In this document: positions 8,142 through 17,618 of the stretch, piece after piece
How the letters are laid out: each line of letters begins with the position of its first letter
Numbering within the stretch: position 1 is the first letter of the stretch
DNA from: Gillisella taibaishanensis
GTDB lineage: Bacteria; Pseudomonadota; Alphaproteobacteria; Rhizobiales; Rhizobiaceae
Assembly (NCBI RefSeq): GCF_001938985.1
Contig: NZ_MKIN01000024.1
Coordinates: 124,407 to 188,406 of the forward strand
DNA: 64,000 nt
Direction: 5' to 3'
Program-made: the position numbers and the translations under genes
Notes under the pieces: model-generated
The model's database searches: none
Seen by the model: the letters and a program-made list of their open reading frames with translations, nothing else
Told to the model about the DNA's origin: nothing

Positions 8142-8217
8142 TTCAGGCATCACGCCCCTGGCACTGTCTGGGGGCAGGACAGACGAAATTTATGCCCTCG
8201 GGCAGAGGAAGATAGTC

Positions 8218-9246
8218 ATGCGCGCATTGCAACTGATCGAAGACCGTAAGCTTGAAATCACCGACCTGCCGGAGCCAGATGCGCCCGGCCCAGGCGAAGT
8301 GACACTGCGGGTCAAGGCAGTCGCGCTCAACCATATCGATGTCTGGGGCTGGCGCGGCATGGCTTTTGCCAAGCGCAAGATGCCGCTGGTGATCGGAGCG
8401 GAAGCCTCGGGCGTCGTCGAGGCCATCGGCCCGGGCGTCGGCAATATCCTGCCCGGCCAGCTGGCTGCCGTCTACGGCGCGCGCACCTGCGGCCTCTGCA
8501 AGCCCTGCCGTGAAGGCCGCGATAACCTCTGCGAACATGTTGGCGGCGTCCATGGCTTCCATCTCGATGGCTTCGCGCAGGAAAAGATCAACATTCCGGC
8601 CCGTTTGCTGGTGCCGGCTCCTCCTGGAGTCGACGCTATCGGCGCAGCACTGGCACCTGTGACCTTCGGCACGGTTGAGCACATGCTGTTCGACAATGCG
8701 AAGCTGGAGCCGGGTGAAACCATTCTGGTCCATGCCGGCGGTTCCGGCATCGGCACGGCGGCCATCCAGCTCGCCAAGAAGATCGGCTGCACCGTCATCA
8801 CCACCGTTGGCTCCGATGACAAGATCGAGCGCGCCAAAGCGCTCGGTGCTGATCACGTCATCAATTACCGCACTGACCGGTTTGAGGGCGTGGTGCGCAA
8901 GTTGACCAAGAAGAAGGGTGTGGACGTGGTGTTTGAGCATGTCGGCAAGGATACCTGGGCCGGCTCCATGCTCTGCATGAAGCGCGGCGGCCGCCTCGTG
9001 ACCTGCGGCTCGACCTCAGGCGTATCGACCGACATGAACCTGATGATGCTGTTCCAGCAGCAGTTGAAGCTGCTTGGCTCCTTCGGGTGCCGGATGGAAA
9101 ACATGGCAAACGCCATGCAGAAGATGGCGCGTGGCCTGGTGCATCCTGTTATCGACACCCAGGTGACCTTTGAGGATATCGATGTGGCGCTGACCCGGAT
9201 GGAAAGCCGGCAGATCTTTGGCAAGATCATCCTGAAGATGGATTGA
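8218..9246 (+). CDS. Zinc-type alcohol dehydrogenase of the VLCFA cluster
   Basis: A 342-residue medium-chain dehydrogenase/reductase. The N-terminal GroES-like domain has the structural-zinc motif C-G-L-C-K-P-C-R-E-G-R-D-N-L-C. The NAD(P)-binding fold starts with H-A-G-G-S-G-I-G-T-A-A (about 178-190). Its fixed place between fabF1XL and lpxXL in rhizobia (called adh2XL in some annotations) suggests it acts as a reductase in making the long hydroxy fatty acid, possibly an enoyl reductase or the oxidation near the chain end; the exact step is not shown by sequence. It shares one base with the next start (TGATG). Confidence 0.85.
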   Translation: MRALQLIEDRKLEITDLPEPDAPGPGEVTLRVKAVALNHIDVWGWRGMAFAKRKMPLVIGAEASGVVEAIGPGVGNILPGQLAAVYGARTCGLCKPCREGRDNLCEHVGGVHGFHLDGFAQEKINIPARLLVPAPPGVDAIGAALAPVTFGTVEHMLFDNAKLEPGETILVHAGGSGIGTAAIQLAKKIGCTVITTVGSDDKIERAKALGADHVINYRTDRFEGVVRKLTKKKGVDVVFEHVGKDTWAGSMLCMKRGGRLVTCGSTSGVSTDMNLMMLFQQQLKLLGSFGCRMENMANAMQKMARGLVHPVIDTQVTFEDIDVALTRMESRQIFGKIILKMD

Positions 9247-10181
9247 TGATGCTGCGCCGGATCCTGACACCGGTCGTACTGGCCTTGCGGAAGTTTCCGC
9301 AATGGCTGGTCGCCAAGCTCATTCTGCTGCTGCTCACCGTGCTGAAGCTGTTTCCGGCCGATGCGGCGCTTAACGGTGCCGACCGGTTGGTGCGCTGGAT
9401 TGGGCCAAAGCTGAAGCGTCACAAGCTGATGCTGACCAATCTGCGCAACGCCTTTCCGGAAAAGTCGCAGGCTGAGATCGATCGCATCGCCATGGATGCC
9501 TGGGGCCATATGGGCCGGCAGATCGCTGAATATGTGTTTCTCGACGAGCTGTTCGATTTCGATCCGGACCGTGAGGGCGAGGGCAGGGTGGAGGTGTCGG
9601 GCGTCCCAATCTTCGTCGACCTTTTGAACAATCCGCGACCGTTCATTGTCTTTACCGGCCATACCGGTAATTTCGAGATGCTGCCTGTGGCCGGTGCGGC
9701 CTTCGGTCTCTATGTGACGGTTCTGTTTCGCCCGCCGAATAATCCCTACATCGCGGACATGGTGTTCGATTTCCGCCGGGCGCGGATGGGCAACCTCGTG
9801 CCCTCGCATGCCGGTTCTTCCTTCCATTTGGCGCGGCAGTTGGAGGCTGGCAAGGGCGTGGGCGTGCTGGTCGATCAGAAGTTCAAGAAGGGCCAGCCAA
9901 CGACGTTCTTTGGCCAGGACGTGCGCACCAATCCGCTGCTTGCCAAATTGGTGCGGCAGTTCGGCTGCGACGTCTATCCTGCCCGTTGCATTCGCCTGCC
10001 CGGTAACCGCTACCGGCTCGAAATCGAGCCGAAGGTCGAGGTGCCCAAAGATGCGCAGGGGCGGGTCGATGTCCAGGCCACCGCGCAGATGCTGAACGAC
10101 AAGGTCGAAAGCTGGGTTCGCGAATATCCTGAGCAATGGCTCTGGTACCACGACCGCTGGAATATCAAGAAATCACTTTAA
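9246..10181 (+). CDS. lpxXL: Lipid A very-long-chain acyltransferase LpxXL
   Basis: A 311-residue membrane-associated acyltransferase of the LpxL/HtrB family that moves the C28-type chain from AcpXL onto lipid A. The H-x4-D/E motif is H-T-G-N-F-E near residue 140. A hydrophobic N-terminal helix (about 5-40) anchors it in the inner membrane. ATG 9246 overlaps the stop of the dehydrogenase by one base, which indicates tight coupling. It is the last gene of the acpXL block, and its 3' end overlaps the convergent gene at 10165 by 17 bases. Confidence 0.9.
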   Translation: MMLRRILTPVVLALRKFPQWLVAKLILLLLTVLKLFPADAALNGADRLVRWIGPKLKRHKLMLTNLRNAFPEKSQAEIDRIAMDAWGHMGRQIAEYVFLDELFDFDPDREGEGRVEVSGVPIFVDLLNNPRPFIVFTGHTGNFEMLPVAGAAFGLYVTVLFRPPNNPYIADMVFDFRRARMGNLVPSHAGSSFHLARQLEAGKGVGVLVDQKFKKGQPTTFFGQDVRTNPLLAKLVRQFGCDVYPARCIRLPGNRYRLEIEPKVEVPKDAQGRVDVQATAQMLNDKVESWVREYPEQWLWYHDRWNIKKSL

Positions 10182-11178
10182 GCTCGGCGCGTTCCTTGTC
10201 TGCCGCGGCCGAGCCGGAGGCCGCCGCCGTCTTTGCCGCGGCTGCAACTGGCTCTGTGACAGTGATGCCGACCCTTTCGACAGCCGTCCAGAAGCCTGTA
10301 TTGACCGCTTCGAACTTTGTCGATTGCCAATGGAAGTAATCGACCACAAAGCGCTCTGACAGCCAAAGGCTGCCGCGCCGGCGGGGCAATTCCCAGCCGA
10401 GCAGGCCATCATCCTGTGCCTTCTTAAACATTCGCTTCAGATTGGTGATCGACAGCAGATAGGCTTCGCCGAGGCTCGCCAGGCTGACAGGTCCGAGCCG
10501 ATAGACGCCATCGGTGTCGGGCTGATCGGGAATTTGGCTGATCATGCCGTGCAGGACCATGCCTCCCATGTCCGAATTGAGAAACGGTGCAATGGTATCG
10601 CGAGGATTTCGCCAATCCGGGTCGGCAACGAGCGCATGAGCGATCAGCGGCTGTGCCACTTTGAAGATTTCGGAGTTGGCATTGGCCAGCGCAACGCGGC
10701 TGCCATCGTCGAGACGGTCGAGACAATCCAGATGGCCCATAAACCAGGAAATCATCGCCGATTCACTTGCAGGCGTCGGGATCAGGATGCGCATGCGCCG
10801 ATCGGCTGGGTTCTCGATTTCCTCGATAAATTTATAGGCTGACAGTTCGGCGAGGAATGCCGATGCGGTGTTGCGGCTGGCCGCACCCAGTTGCATGGCA
10901 ACCTCCATGAACCGCGACGCCGTCAAGCCCGACGACGGATCGTCCGGCCGCCGCTGCAGTGCCAGCGCATACATGGACTGCGACATCAACCACTTGCGAT
11001 GACAGGCCTTGAGGCGCGACAGCCGTGGCGATTTCCGATGAATCGAAATCAGGTGCCAGGCAATTTCGCGCTCGATTGCCGGGAAGCGCGGATGAGCGGC
11101 AATCGCGGCGCGGGTCAGTGTATTCGGAGACGGATTTTGCGAAATAGTAGCGGAGAACATCTTCGTGAAATCCAACAA
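10165..11178 (-). CDS. MarR-like winged-helix protein of unknown role
   Basis: A 337-residue protein with no close family that I can name. Residues about 95-135 resemble a MarR recognition helix and wing: S-R-N-T-A-S-A-F-L-A-E-L, then I-E-E-I-E-N-P-A-D-R-R-M-R, where the D-R-R of the wing is typical. At 337 residues it is far longer than MarR proteins (about 150); the C-terminal half is unassigned and ends in an Ala/Thr-rich tail. It is convergent with lpxXL and overlaps it by 17 bases. A perfect 16-bp palindrome at 11435-11450, in the upstream gap, is a candidate operator. DNA binding is inferred only. Confidence 0.55.
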   Translation of the reverse strand: MLDFTKMFSATISQNPSPNTLTRAAIAAHPRFPAIEREIAWHLISIHRKSPRLSRLKACHRKWLMSQSMYALALQRRPDDPSSGLTASRFMEVAMQLGAASRNTASAFLAELSAYKFIEEIENPADRRMRILIPTPASESAMISWFMGHLDCLDRLDDGSRVALANANSEIFKVAQPLIAHALVADPDWRNPRDTIAPFLNSDMGGMVLHGMISQIPDQPDTDGVYRLGPVSLASLGEAYLLSITNLKRMFKKAQDDGLLGWELPRRRGSLWLSERFVVDYFHWQSTKFEAVNTGFWTAVERVGITVTEPVAAAAKTAAASGSAAADKERAELKVIS

Positions 11179-11608
11179 TGGTTAACCAGCAAAACGTGCC
11201 TTCGTGAAGCGGTCTGGACGACTGTTTCCGGCAACGCAGAACGGCATCGATTCTGCCACCCCTCTGGTCAATCCTTAAAAGGATCGCCGTTTTATTCTGC
11301 CTGAATGTCTTTCGGTCCCCACCGATCACCACAACGCAGTGCGAAGTCTGCGACGCAGTGAGGATTTGTTCCACGAATCGAGCGAAAACGGAAGATCTCT
11401 CAGTGGCTGAAAGCAAACTTACTGCAAAAAATGCTTACATAAATATGTAACAGTGAGCAAAGTAACATAATATTATTAATCACTAAAATAAATGAGCCTG
11501 TATTTTACTAGACGCGGCTCTTGAACGGCAGTGAGCGTTGGTGAAACAGTCGGTCATGCCTTGTGCAGGCCGTTGCAGTCGGCCGAAGGTCAGGCTAAAC
11601 CATAGTCC
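11179..11608. other. 430-base intergenic region with AT-rich segment
   Basis: This is a divergent promoter region between the MarR-like gene and nadE. Bases 11420-11510 are markedly AT rich and contain the palindrome at 11435-11450. I see no coding capacity with a plausible start and no RNA gene. Confidence 0.5.
11435..11450. promoter_or_regulatory. Perfect palindromic operator-like site
   Basis: TTACATA-AA-TATGTAA is a perfect 7-2-7 inverted repeat in a short AT-rich island. The size and symmetry fit a dimeric MarR- or TetR-type regulator. It lies 257 bases upstream of the MarR-like gene and 159 bases upstream of nadE. Which gene it serves is not shown. Confidence 0.5.
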
Positions 11609-13288
11609 ATGAGCGACATGATCCAGACCCCAGAAACGCTCCGCATCGCGGTGGCCCAGTTCAATCCTGTTGTCGGCGATGTCGCCGGCAATCTTGAAAA
11701 AGCGCGGTTGGCCCGCGAACAAGCAGCGCAGCTTGGTGCCGATCTGCTGCTGCTCAGCGAATTGTTCATCTCCGGCTATCCGCCTGAAGATCTGGTGCTG
11801 AAGCCGGCTTTTCTGAAGGCCTGTAAGGCGGCCGTCGATGCACTGGCCCAGGATTCGGCCGATGGCGGCCCGGGCGTAATCGTCGGGTTCCCCCGTCAGG
11901 GCGAAAAGGGCCGGCACAATTCCGTGGCTATCATCGATGGTGGCAGGATCTTAGCGCTGCGCGACAAGATCGACCTGCCCAACTACGGCGAATTCGACGA
12001 GAAGCGCGTGTTTGTCGAAGGAGAGATGCCGGGGCCGGTGAATTTCCGCGGCGTGCGTCTTGGCGTGCCGATCTGCGAGGAGATCTGGAACGATCTCGGC
12101 GTTTGCGAGACTTTGGCCGAAAGCGGCGCGGAGATCCTGCTGGTGCCGAATGGCTCGCCTTACTATCGAGGCAAGCTGGAGGTGCGCCACCAGGTCGTGC
12201 TGCGCCAGGTGATAGAAAGCGGCTTGCCGCTGCTGTTTGCCAATCAGCTCGGTGGCCAGGACGAGCTGGTGTTTGATGGCGCGAGCTTCTGCTTCAATGC
12301 CGACAAGACACTGGCCTTCCAGATGCCGCAATTCGAAGAAGCGATCAGGCTCAGCACCTGGACGCGCCAGGGCGATGGCTGGCGGTGCGAGCAGGGTGAA
12401 ATTGCTGCAATCCCCGAAGGCGAAGAGGCGGACTACCGCGCCTGCATGCTGGGCTTTCGCGATTACGTCAACAAGAACGGCTTCAAGAGCGTTGTGCTGG
12501 GCCTTTCCGGTGGCATCGATTCGGCGATTTGCGCCGCACTTGCCGTCGATGCGCTTGGCCATGAGCGGGTGCGCACCATCATGCTGCCCTATCACTATAC
12601 GTCGGAGGAAAGCTTCAAGGATGCCGCCGATTGCGCCAACGCGCTTGGCTGCCACTACGATATCGTGCCGATTGCCGGTCCGGTCGAAGGCTTCCTGTCC
12701 AGCCTTGGCGAAATGTTCGAAGGCACTGAAAGCGGCATTACTGAAGAAAACCTTCAGAGCCGCACGCGTGGTACGATCTTGATGGCCGTTTCCAACAAGT
12801 TCGGTTCGATGGTGGTGACCACGGGCAACAAGTCGGAAATGTCGGTGGGCTATGCCACGCTCTACGGCGACATGAACGGCGGCTTCAACCCGATCAAGGA
12901 CCTGTACAAGATGCAGGTCTATGCCATTTCGGAATGGCGCAATGCGCATGTGCCCGCGGGCGCGCTTGGGCCGGCAGGCGAGGTGATCCCCGCCAATATT
13001 ATTTCCAAGGCTCCTTCGGCTGAGCTGCGACCTGACCAGAAGGACCAGGACAGCCTGCCGCCTTACCCTGTTCTGGACGATATCCTGGAATGCCTGGTCG
13101 AAAAGGAAATGTCGGTAGAAGACATCGTGGCACGCGGCCATGACACCGCCACGGTACACCGTGTCGAACATCTGCTCTATCTCGCTGAATACAAGCGACG
13201 CCAATCGGCGCCGGGCGTAAAGATCACCAAGAAGAATTTCGGCCGCGACCGTCGCTATCCGATCACAAATCGGTTCAGAGATCGCTAG
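11609..13288 (+). CDS. nadE: Glutamine-dependent NAD+ synthetase
   Basis: A 559-residue two-domain enzyme that amidates nicotinic acid adenine dinucleotide to NAD+. The N-terminal nitrilase-type glutaminase has Glu in L-S-E-L-F-I-S-G, Lys in D-K-I-D-L-P-N-Y and Cys in V-P-I-C-E-E-I-W. The C-terminal synthetase has the pyrophosphate loop G-L-S-G-G-I-D-S at about residue 300. The length fits the glutamine-dependent form. ATG 11609 is used; a second in-frame ATG lies nine bases later, and neither has a strong ribosome binding site. Confidence 0.95.
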   Translation: MSDMIQTPETLRIAVAQFNPVVGDVAGNLEKARLAREQAAQLGADLLLLSELFISGYPPEDLVLKPAFLKACKAAVDALAQDSADGGPGVIVGFPRQGEKGRHNSVAIIDGGRILALRDKIDLPNYGEFDEKRVFVEGEMPGPVNFRGVRLGVPICEEIWNDLGVCETLAESGAEILLVPNGSPYYRGKLEVRHQVVLRQVIESGLPLLFANQLGGQDELVFDGASFCFNADKTLAFQMPQFEEAIRLSTWTRQGDGWRCEQGEIAAIPEGEEADYRACMLGFRDYVNKNGFKSVVLGLSGGIDSAICAALAVDALGHERVRTIMLPYHYTSEESFKDAADCANALGCHYDIVPIAGPVEGFLSSLGEMFEGTESGITEENLQSRTRGTILMAVSNKFGSMVVTTGNKSEMSVGYATLYGDMNGGFNPIKDLYKMQVYAISEWRNAHVPAGALGPAGEVIPANIISKAPSAELRPDQKDQDSLPPYPVLDDILECLVEKEMSVEDIVARGHDTATVHRVEHLLYLAEYKRRQSAPGVKITKKNFGRDRRYPITNRFRDR

Positions 13289-13292
13289 CCGG

Positions 13293-14126
13293 ATGCGCAG
13301 TTCGGTCGAGATCTACAATATCGAAACGCGCCAATCCCGCGTGGTTTGGCAGACAGAGCGGCTTGTCGAGGCGCCGAACTGGTCGCGAGACGGCAGCTTC
13401 CTCGTCTATAACGACGACGGGCTGATGTATCGCCTGTCTCTCACTGGCGAGCCGAAGCCTGAAAAGATCGACACCGGCTTCGCCACCCGTTGTAACAACG
13501 ATCACGGCCTGTCGCCCGATGGGCAATGGCTGGCGATCTGCGACAAGGTCGAACATGGCAAGACCTGTCTCTATATCCTGCCTTCGACCGGCGGAACGCC
13601 GATCCAGATCACCGAAAACCTACCATCCTATTGGCATGGCTGGTCGCCGGACGGGCAACGGGTCTGCTATTGCGGCATCCGCGACCAGGTTTTCGACATC
13701 TACACGATCACCGTCGATGGCCGCGACGAACAAAGGCTCACCCATGGCGAAGGCCGCAATGATGGGCCGGACTGGTCGCCGGACGGGCAGTGGATCTATT
13801 TCAACTCCAGCCGCACCGGCACCATGCAGATCTGGCGCATCCGCCCTGACGGCAGCGACGTTGAGCGCCTGACGGACGATGGGCATAGTGACTGGTTTCC
13901 GCATCCCTGTCCAAACAGCAGCAAGGTCGTGTTCATCTCCTACGATGCCGATGTTTTCGATCACCCGCGCGATCTCAATGTGCGGATGCGGATGATGGAC
14001 ATGGACGGCGGCAATGTCGAAACCCTGTTCGAATTGTTTGGCGGCCAGGGCTCGATCAACGTCCCGAGTTGGTCGCCGGACGGACGCGAATTTGCCTATG
14101 TGCGCTATTTCCCTGAAAAACCCTGA
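13293..14126 (+). CDS. PD40/TolB-like beta-propeller protein
   Basis: A 277-residue protein built of repeats with W-S-R-D-G / W-S-P-D-G (at least four copies), the PD40 blades seen in the TolB propeller. There is no signal peptide and no N-terminal TolB domain, so unlike TolB it is probably cytoplasmic. It starts four bases after the nadE stop, which points to co-transcription and coupled translation, although no link to NAD synthesis is known to me. The function is unassigned. Confidence 0.75.
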   Translation: MRSSVEIYNIETRQSRVVWQTERLVEAPNWSRDGSFLVYNDDGLMYRLSLTGEPKPEKIDTGFATRCNNDHGLSPDGQWLAICDKVEHGKTCLYILPSTGGTPIQITENLPSYWHGWSPDGQRVCYCGIRDQVFDIYTITVDGRDEQRLTHGEGRNDGPDWSPDGQWIYFNSSRTGTMQIWRIRPDGSDVERLTDDGHSDWFPHPCPNSSKVVFISYDADVFDHPRDLNVRMRMMDMDGGNVETLFELFGGQGSINVPSWSPDGREFAYVRYFPEKP

Positions 14127-14165
14127 TGCAGCCTTGGTCCCGCCTTGGCATTGGTCTATCTGACA

Positions 14166-15085
<920 letters not shown>

Positions 15086-15087
15086 AG

Positions 15088-15130
15088 TTTGTCAGGGAAA
15101 AGTGGCCCCCGATTTTCCCGAAAAGACAAA
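15088..15130. repeat. Rhizobial palindromic repeat after bluB
   Basis: A nested palindrome: TTTGTC pairs with GACAAA, and inside it GGGAAAA (15095-15101) pairs with TTTTCCC (15113-15119). It resembles the common rhizobial intergenic element with a GGGAAAAGTGG core, and may also act as the bluB terminator. Confidence 0.55.
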
Positions 15131-15179
15131 GGCTGGTTCAATCTGAACCTGACAGACTTCCAGGAGAAGATCGATCGCT

Positions 15180-15563
15180 TCACCGTTTCCACCGATAAAG
15201 CCACGCATCCGCCTGCGCTTGTGTGGCTGAGAGAAACAGTGATGCGGGATGAAATGCAGCGCGCTCAAGGCCAATCTTTTCCAGCACTTGCAAGCTGGCC
15301 TGATGTTCCGCCGCGCAGCTCGTTCGCACCTCCGCTATGTTTGACTTGGTCACGATCCAGTCCATCACGGCGCTTCCTGCTTCCGTGACGAGGCCTTGGC
15401 CCCAATGGGACGGTCCGACACCAAAGTGGATTTCCGCCACGTCGCGTTCGATAAAGAGAAGGAAGAGGCCAATGGCCGTCTCTTCCTTGTCAAAGATTGT
15501 CCAAACGAACCGGCTTGGTGCCATCCAGTTCAATTCACCCCATGCCCACCGCCACCGACGTTA
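15180..15563 (-). pseudogene. Remnant of a GNAT-family acetyltransferase
   Basis: The frame encodes the C-terminal two-thirds of a GNAT acetyltransferase: a W-T-I-F-D-K strand, then the acetyl-CoA loop H-W-G-Q-G-L-V-T-E-A, and the H-Q-A-S-L-Q-V-L-E-K-I-G-L final helix and strand. The usual first strand and helix (about 60 residues) are missing. A stop codon closes the frame at 15561-15563, and no ATG stands before the conserved part; only TTG at 15533 could start it. I read it as a 5'-truncated gene. A short active form is less likely. Confidence 0.45.
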
Positions 15564-15796
15564 GGAGCTCTCTTTCGACGGCATCTTGTCGGAGCAAATT
15601 AACCTTCCATGGAAGTTTTACGTTTGAGGACGGTCTCACCAGAGGAAATAAGGCAAAAAAGGCGCATGCTGATTGAAATGTCGCAAATGGGTTATAGATG
15701 AAATGGCATCTGCCTGATCTCGACGGCATCCAGCCGACGACGATCGCCGGACTTTTATTGATAACAATGATTTTTTCACCGATCCAGGAGACTTCA

Positions 15797-16144
15797 ATGA
15801 TTTTTGTATGGAGGGGGTGGGGGCTGCTATTTCCCTTGGGGGTATTTGTAAGCATCCTGCTGGTAGTGCTTCTGTCACAGCCATTCGAAGCGTATGTAAA
15901 CCAAGACCTGTTGATCATCCCTGCGGCTTTGGCCGCGACAGCAGGTGGTTTTTTGACGGCCCACTTTTTGGCCCTCTCGGACAAAGGGCGGGAGGTCATC
16001 GACGCAAAGACCGGTCAGCGGATCTTGCTGGTACGCGGCGATAGCCTGTTTTTCATCCCGGTCAAATACTGGAGCTATCTGGTCGCTCTAGGCTCGTTGG
16101 TCGCCATCGGCTTTGCTCTCAATCACTATTTCAACGGCGGATGA
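15797..16144 (+). CDS. Small membrane protein of unknown function
   Basis: A 115-residue protein with hydrophobic segments at about 8-27, 37-55 and 90-108, separated by a charged stretch with K-T-G-Q-R-I-L-L. It ends in H-Y-F-N-G-G. The open frame begins at 15698, but ATG 15797 is preceded by an excellent CCAGGAG seven bases away and opens with M-I-F-V-W-R-G-W-G. I cannot name a family. Its neighbours (a GNAT remnant and tyrS) give no clue. Confidence 0.65.
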   Translation: MIFVWRGWGLLFPLGVFVSILLVVLLSQPFEAYVNQDLLIIPAALAATAGGFLTAHFLALSDKGREVIDAKTGQRILLVRGDSLFFIPVKYWSYLVALGSLVAIGFALNHYFNGG

Positions 16145-16162
16145 AATTCGTCATGAATGGCG

Positions 16163-16199
16163 GATGGCGCGGTCCGTCTGAGGGGCGGGCCGCGCCATC
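16163..16199. terminator. Hairpin between the small membrane protein gene and tyrS
   Basis: GATGGCGCGG pairs with CCGCGCCATC across a 17-base loop between two convergent genes. There is no clear T run on either strand, so it may be a processing hairpin or a weak bidirectional terminator. Confidence 0.4.
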
Positions 16200-16221
16200 G
16201 AATTTCAAAACATGATCAATT

Positions 16222-17481
16222 TCAGAGCGTTGGCCGCACCAGAATGTGCTTCTTCTTGCCGAGCGACAGCTTGATCACGCCATCTGCGGTGACTTCACCA
16301 GTGCCAATCATGGCGCGTTCGTCGGACATGGGCTGATCATTGATCTTGACCGCACCGCCCTGCACATGGCGGCGGGCTTCGCCGTTGGAGGCGGCGAGGC
16401 CGGCCTTGACGATCAGGGCGAGCAGACCGATGCCGGCTTCAAGCTCTGCCTTGGCCACGTCGATGGATGGTAGGTTGTCGGCCAGCGCACCTTCCTCGAA
16501 GGTCTTGCGCGCCGTCTCGGCAGCGGCTTCCGCGTCCGTCCGTCCATGCAGGATGGCGGTGATTTCGGTTGCCAGGATCTTCTTTGCCTCGTTGATCTCA
16601 GAACCGCCAAGTGCCGCCAGCTTGGCGATCTCGTCCATCGGCAACGTCGTGTAGAGCTTCAGGAAGCGCTCGACATCGGCATCCTCAGTATTGCGCCAGT
16701 ACTGCCAGAAATCATAGGCCGAGAGCAGGTCGGCATTCAGCCAGACAGCGCCCGTGGCCGATTTGCCCATCTTGGCGCCAGAGGAGGTCGTCAGGAGCGG
16801 CGAGGTCAGGGCGTAGAGCTGCGGCGTGCCCATGCGGTGGCCGAGATCGATGCCGTTGATGATATTGCCCCACTGGTCGGAGCCACCCATCTGCAGGCGG
16901 CAGTCGTAGCGCTTGTTCAGCTCCACGAAGTCATAGGCCTGGAGAATCATGTAATTGAATTCCAGGAAGGACAGCGACTGCTCGCGGTCGAGACGCGTCT
17001 TGACGCTGTCGAAAGACAGCATGCGGTTGACCGAGAAATGGCGACCGACATCGCGCAGGAATTCGAGGTAGTTCAGCGAACGCAGCCATTCGGCATTGTT
17101 CAGCATCAATGCGCCGCCCTTCGGGCCGTTGTCGTAATCGAGGTAATGGGCGAAGGAACGCTTGATTGAGGCGATATTGTCCTCGATCTTGTCGACGGTC
17201 ATCAACTGGCGCGCCTCTTCCTTGAAGGAGGGGTCGCCGACCATGCCGGTGCCGCCGCCCATCAGCGAGATCGACTGGTGGCCGGTCTGCTGGAACCAGT
17301 GCAGCATCATGATCTGGATCAGCGAGCCGGCATGTAGGCTCGATGCCGTCGGATCAAAGCCGATATAGGCCGTCACGCTTTCCTTGGCGAGCAGATCATC
17401 GAGGCCGGTTTCATCGGAAATCTGGTGGATGAAACCCCGCTCGGACATGGTATGCAGGAAATCGGACTTGAACTTGGCCAT
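16222..17481 (-). CDS. tyrS: Tyrosyl-tRNA synthetase
   Basis: A 419-residue class I aminoacyl-tRNA synthetase. [14 protein letters not shown] contains the HIGH-equivalent site (about residue 45), G-G-S-D-Q-W-G binds tyrosine, K-M-G-K-S is the KMSKS loop (about 236), and a C-terminal S4 RNA-binding domain includes [13 protein letters not shown] 17481 is chosen over an upstream GTG at 17490. It is divergent from the anmK fusion gene. Confidence 0.96.
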   Translation of the reverse strand: MAKFKSDFLHTMSERGFIHQISDETGLDDLLAKESVTAYIGFDPTASSLHAGSLIQIMMLHWFQQTGHQSISLMGGGTGMVGDPSFKEEARQLMTVDKIEDNIASIKRSFAHYLDYDNGPKGGALMLNNAEWLRSLNYLEFLRDVGRHFSVNRMLSFDSVKTRLDREQSLSFLEFNYMILQAYDFVELNKRYDCRLQMGGSDQWGNIINGIDLGHRMGTPQLYALTSPLLTTSSGAKMGKSATGAVWLNADLLSAYDFWQYWRNTEDADVERFLKLYTTLPMDEIAKLAALGGSEINEAKKILATEITAILHGRTDAEAAAETARKTFEEGALADNLPSIDVAKAELEAGIGLLALIVKAGLAASNGEARRHVQGGAVKINDQPMSDERAMIGTGEVTADGVIKLSLGKKKHILVRPTL

Positions 17482-17618
17482 GACGCACACGCCTTCTGGT
17501 ATCGGACTTTGAAATTCGTGGCGGCTTTACCATTGTTTTTGGAAAAGTGCACCCGGTGGGGCATGAATTTGGCCATGAATATCGTGCTTTCTGATCACCG
17601 AAGAGGGAATATCCGGCC

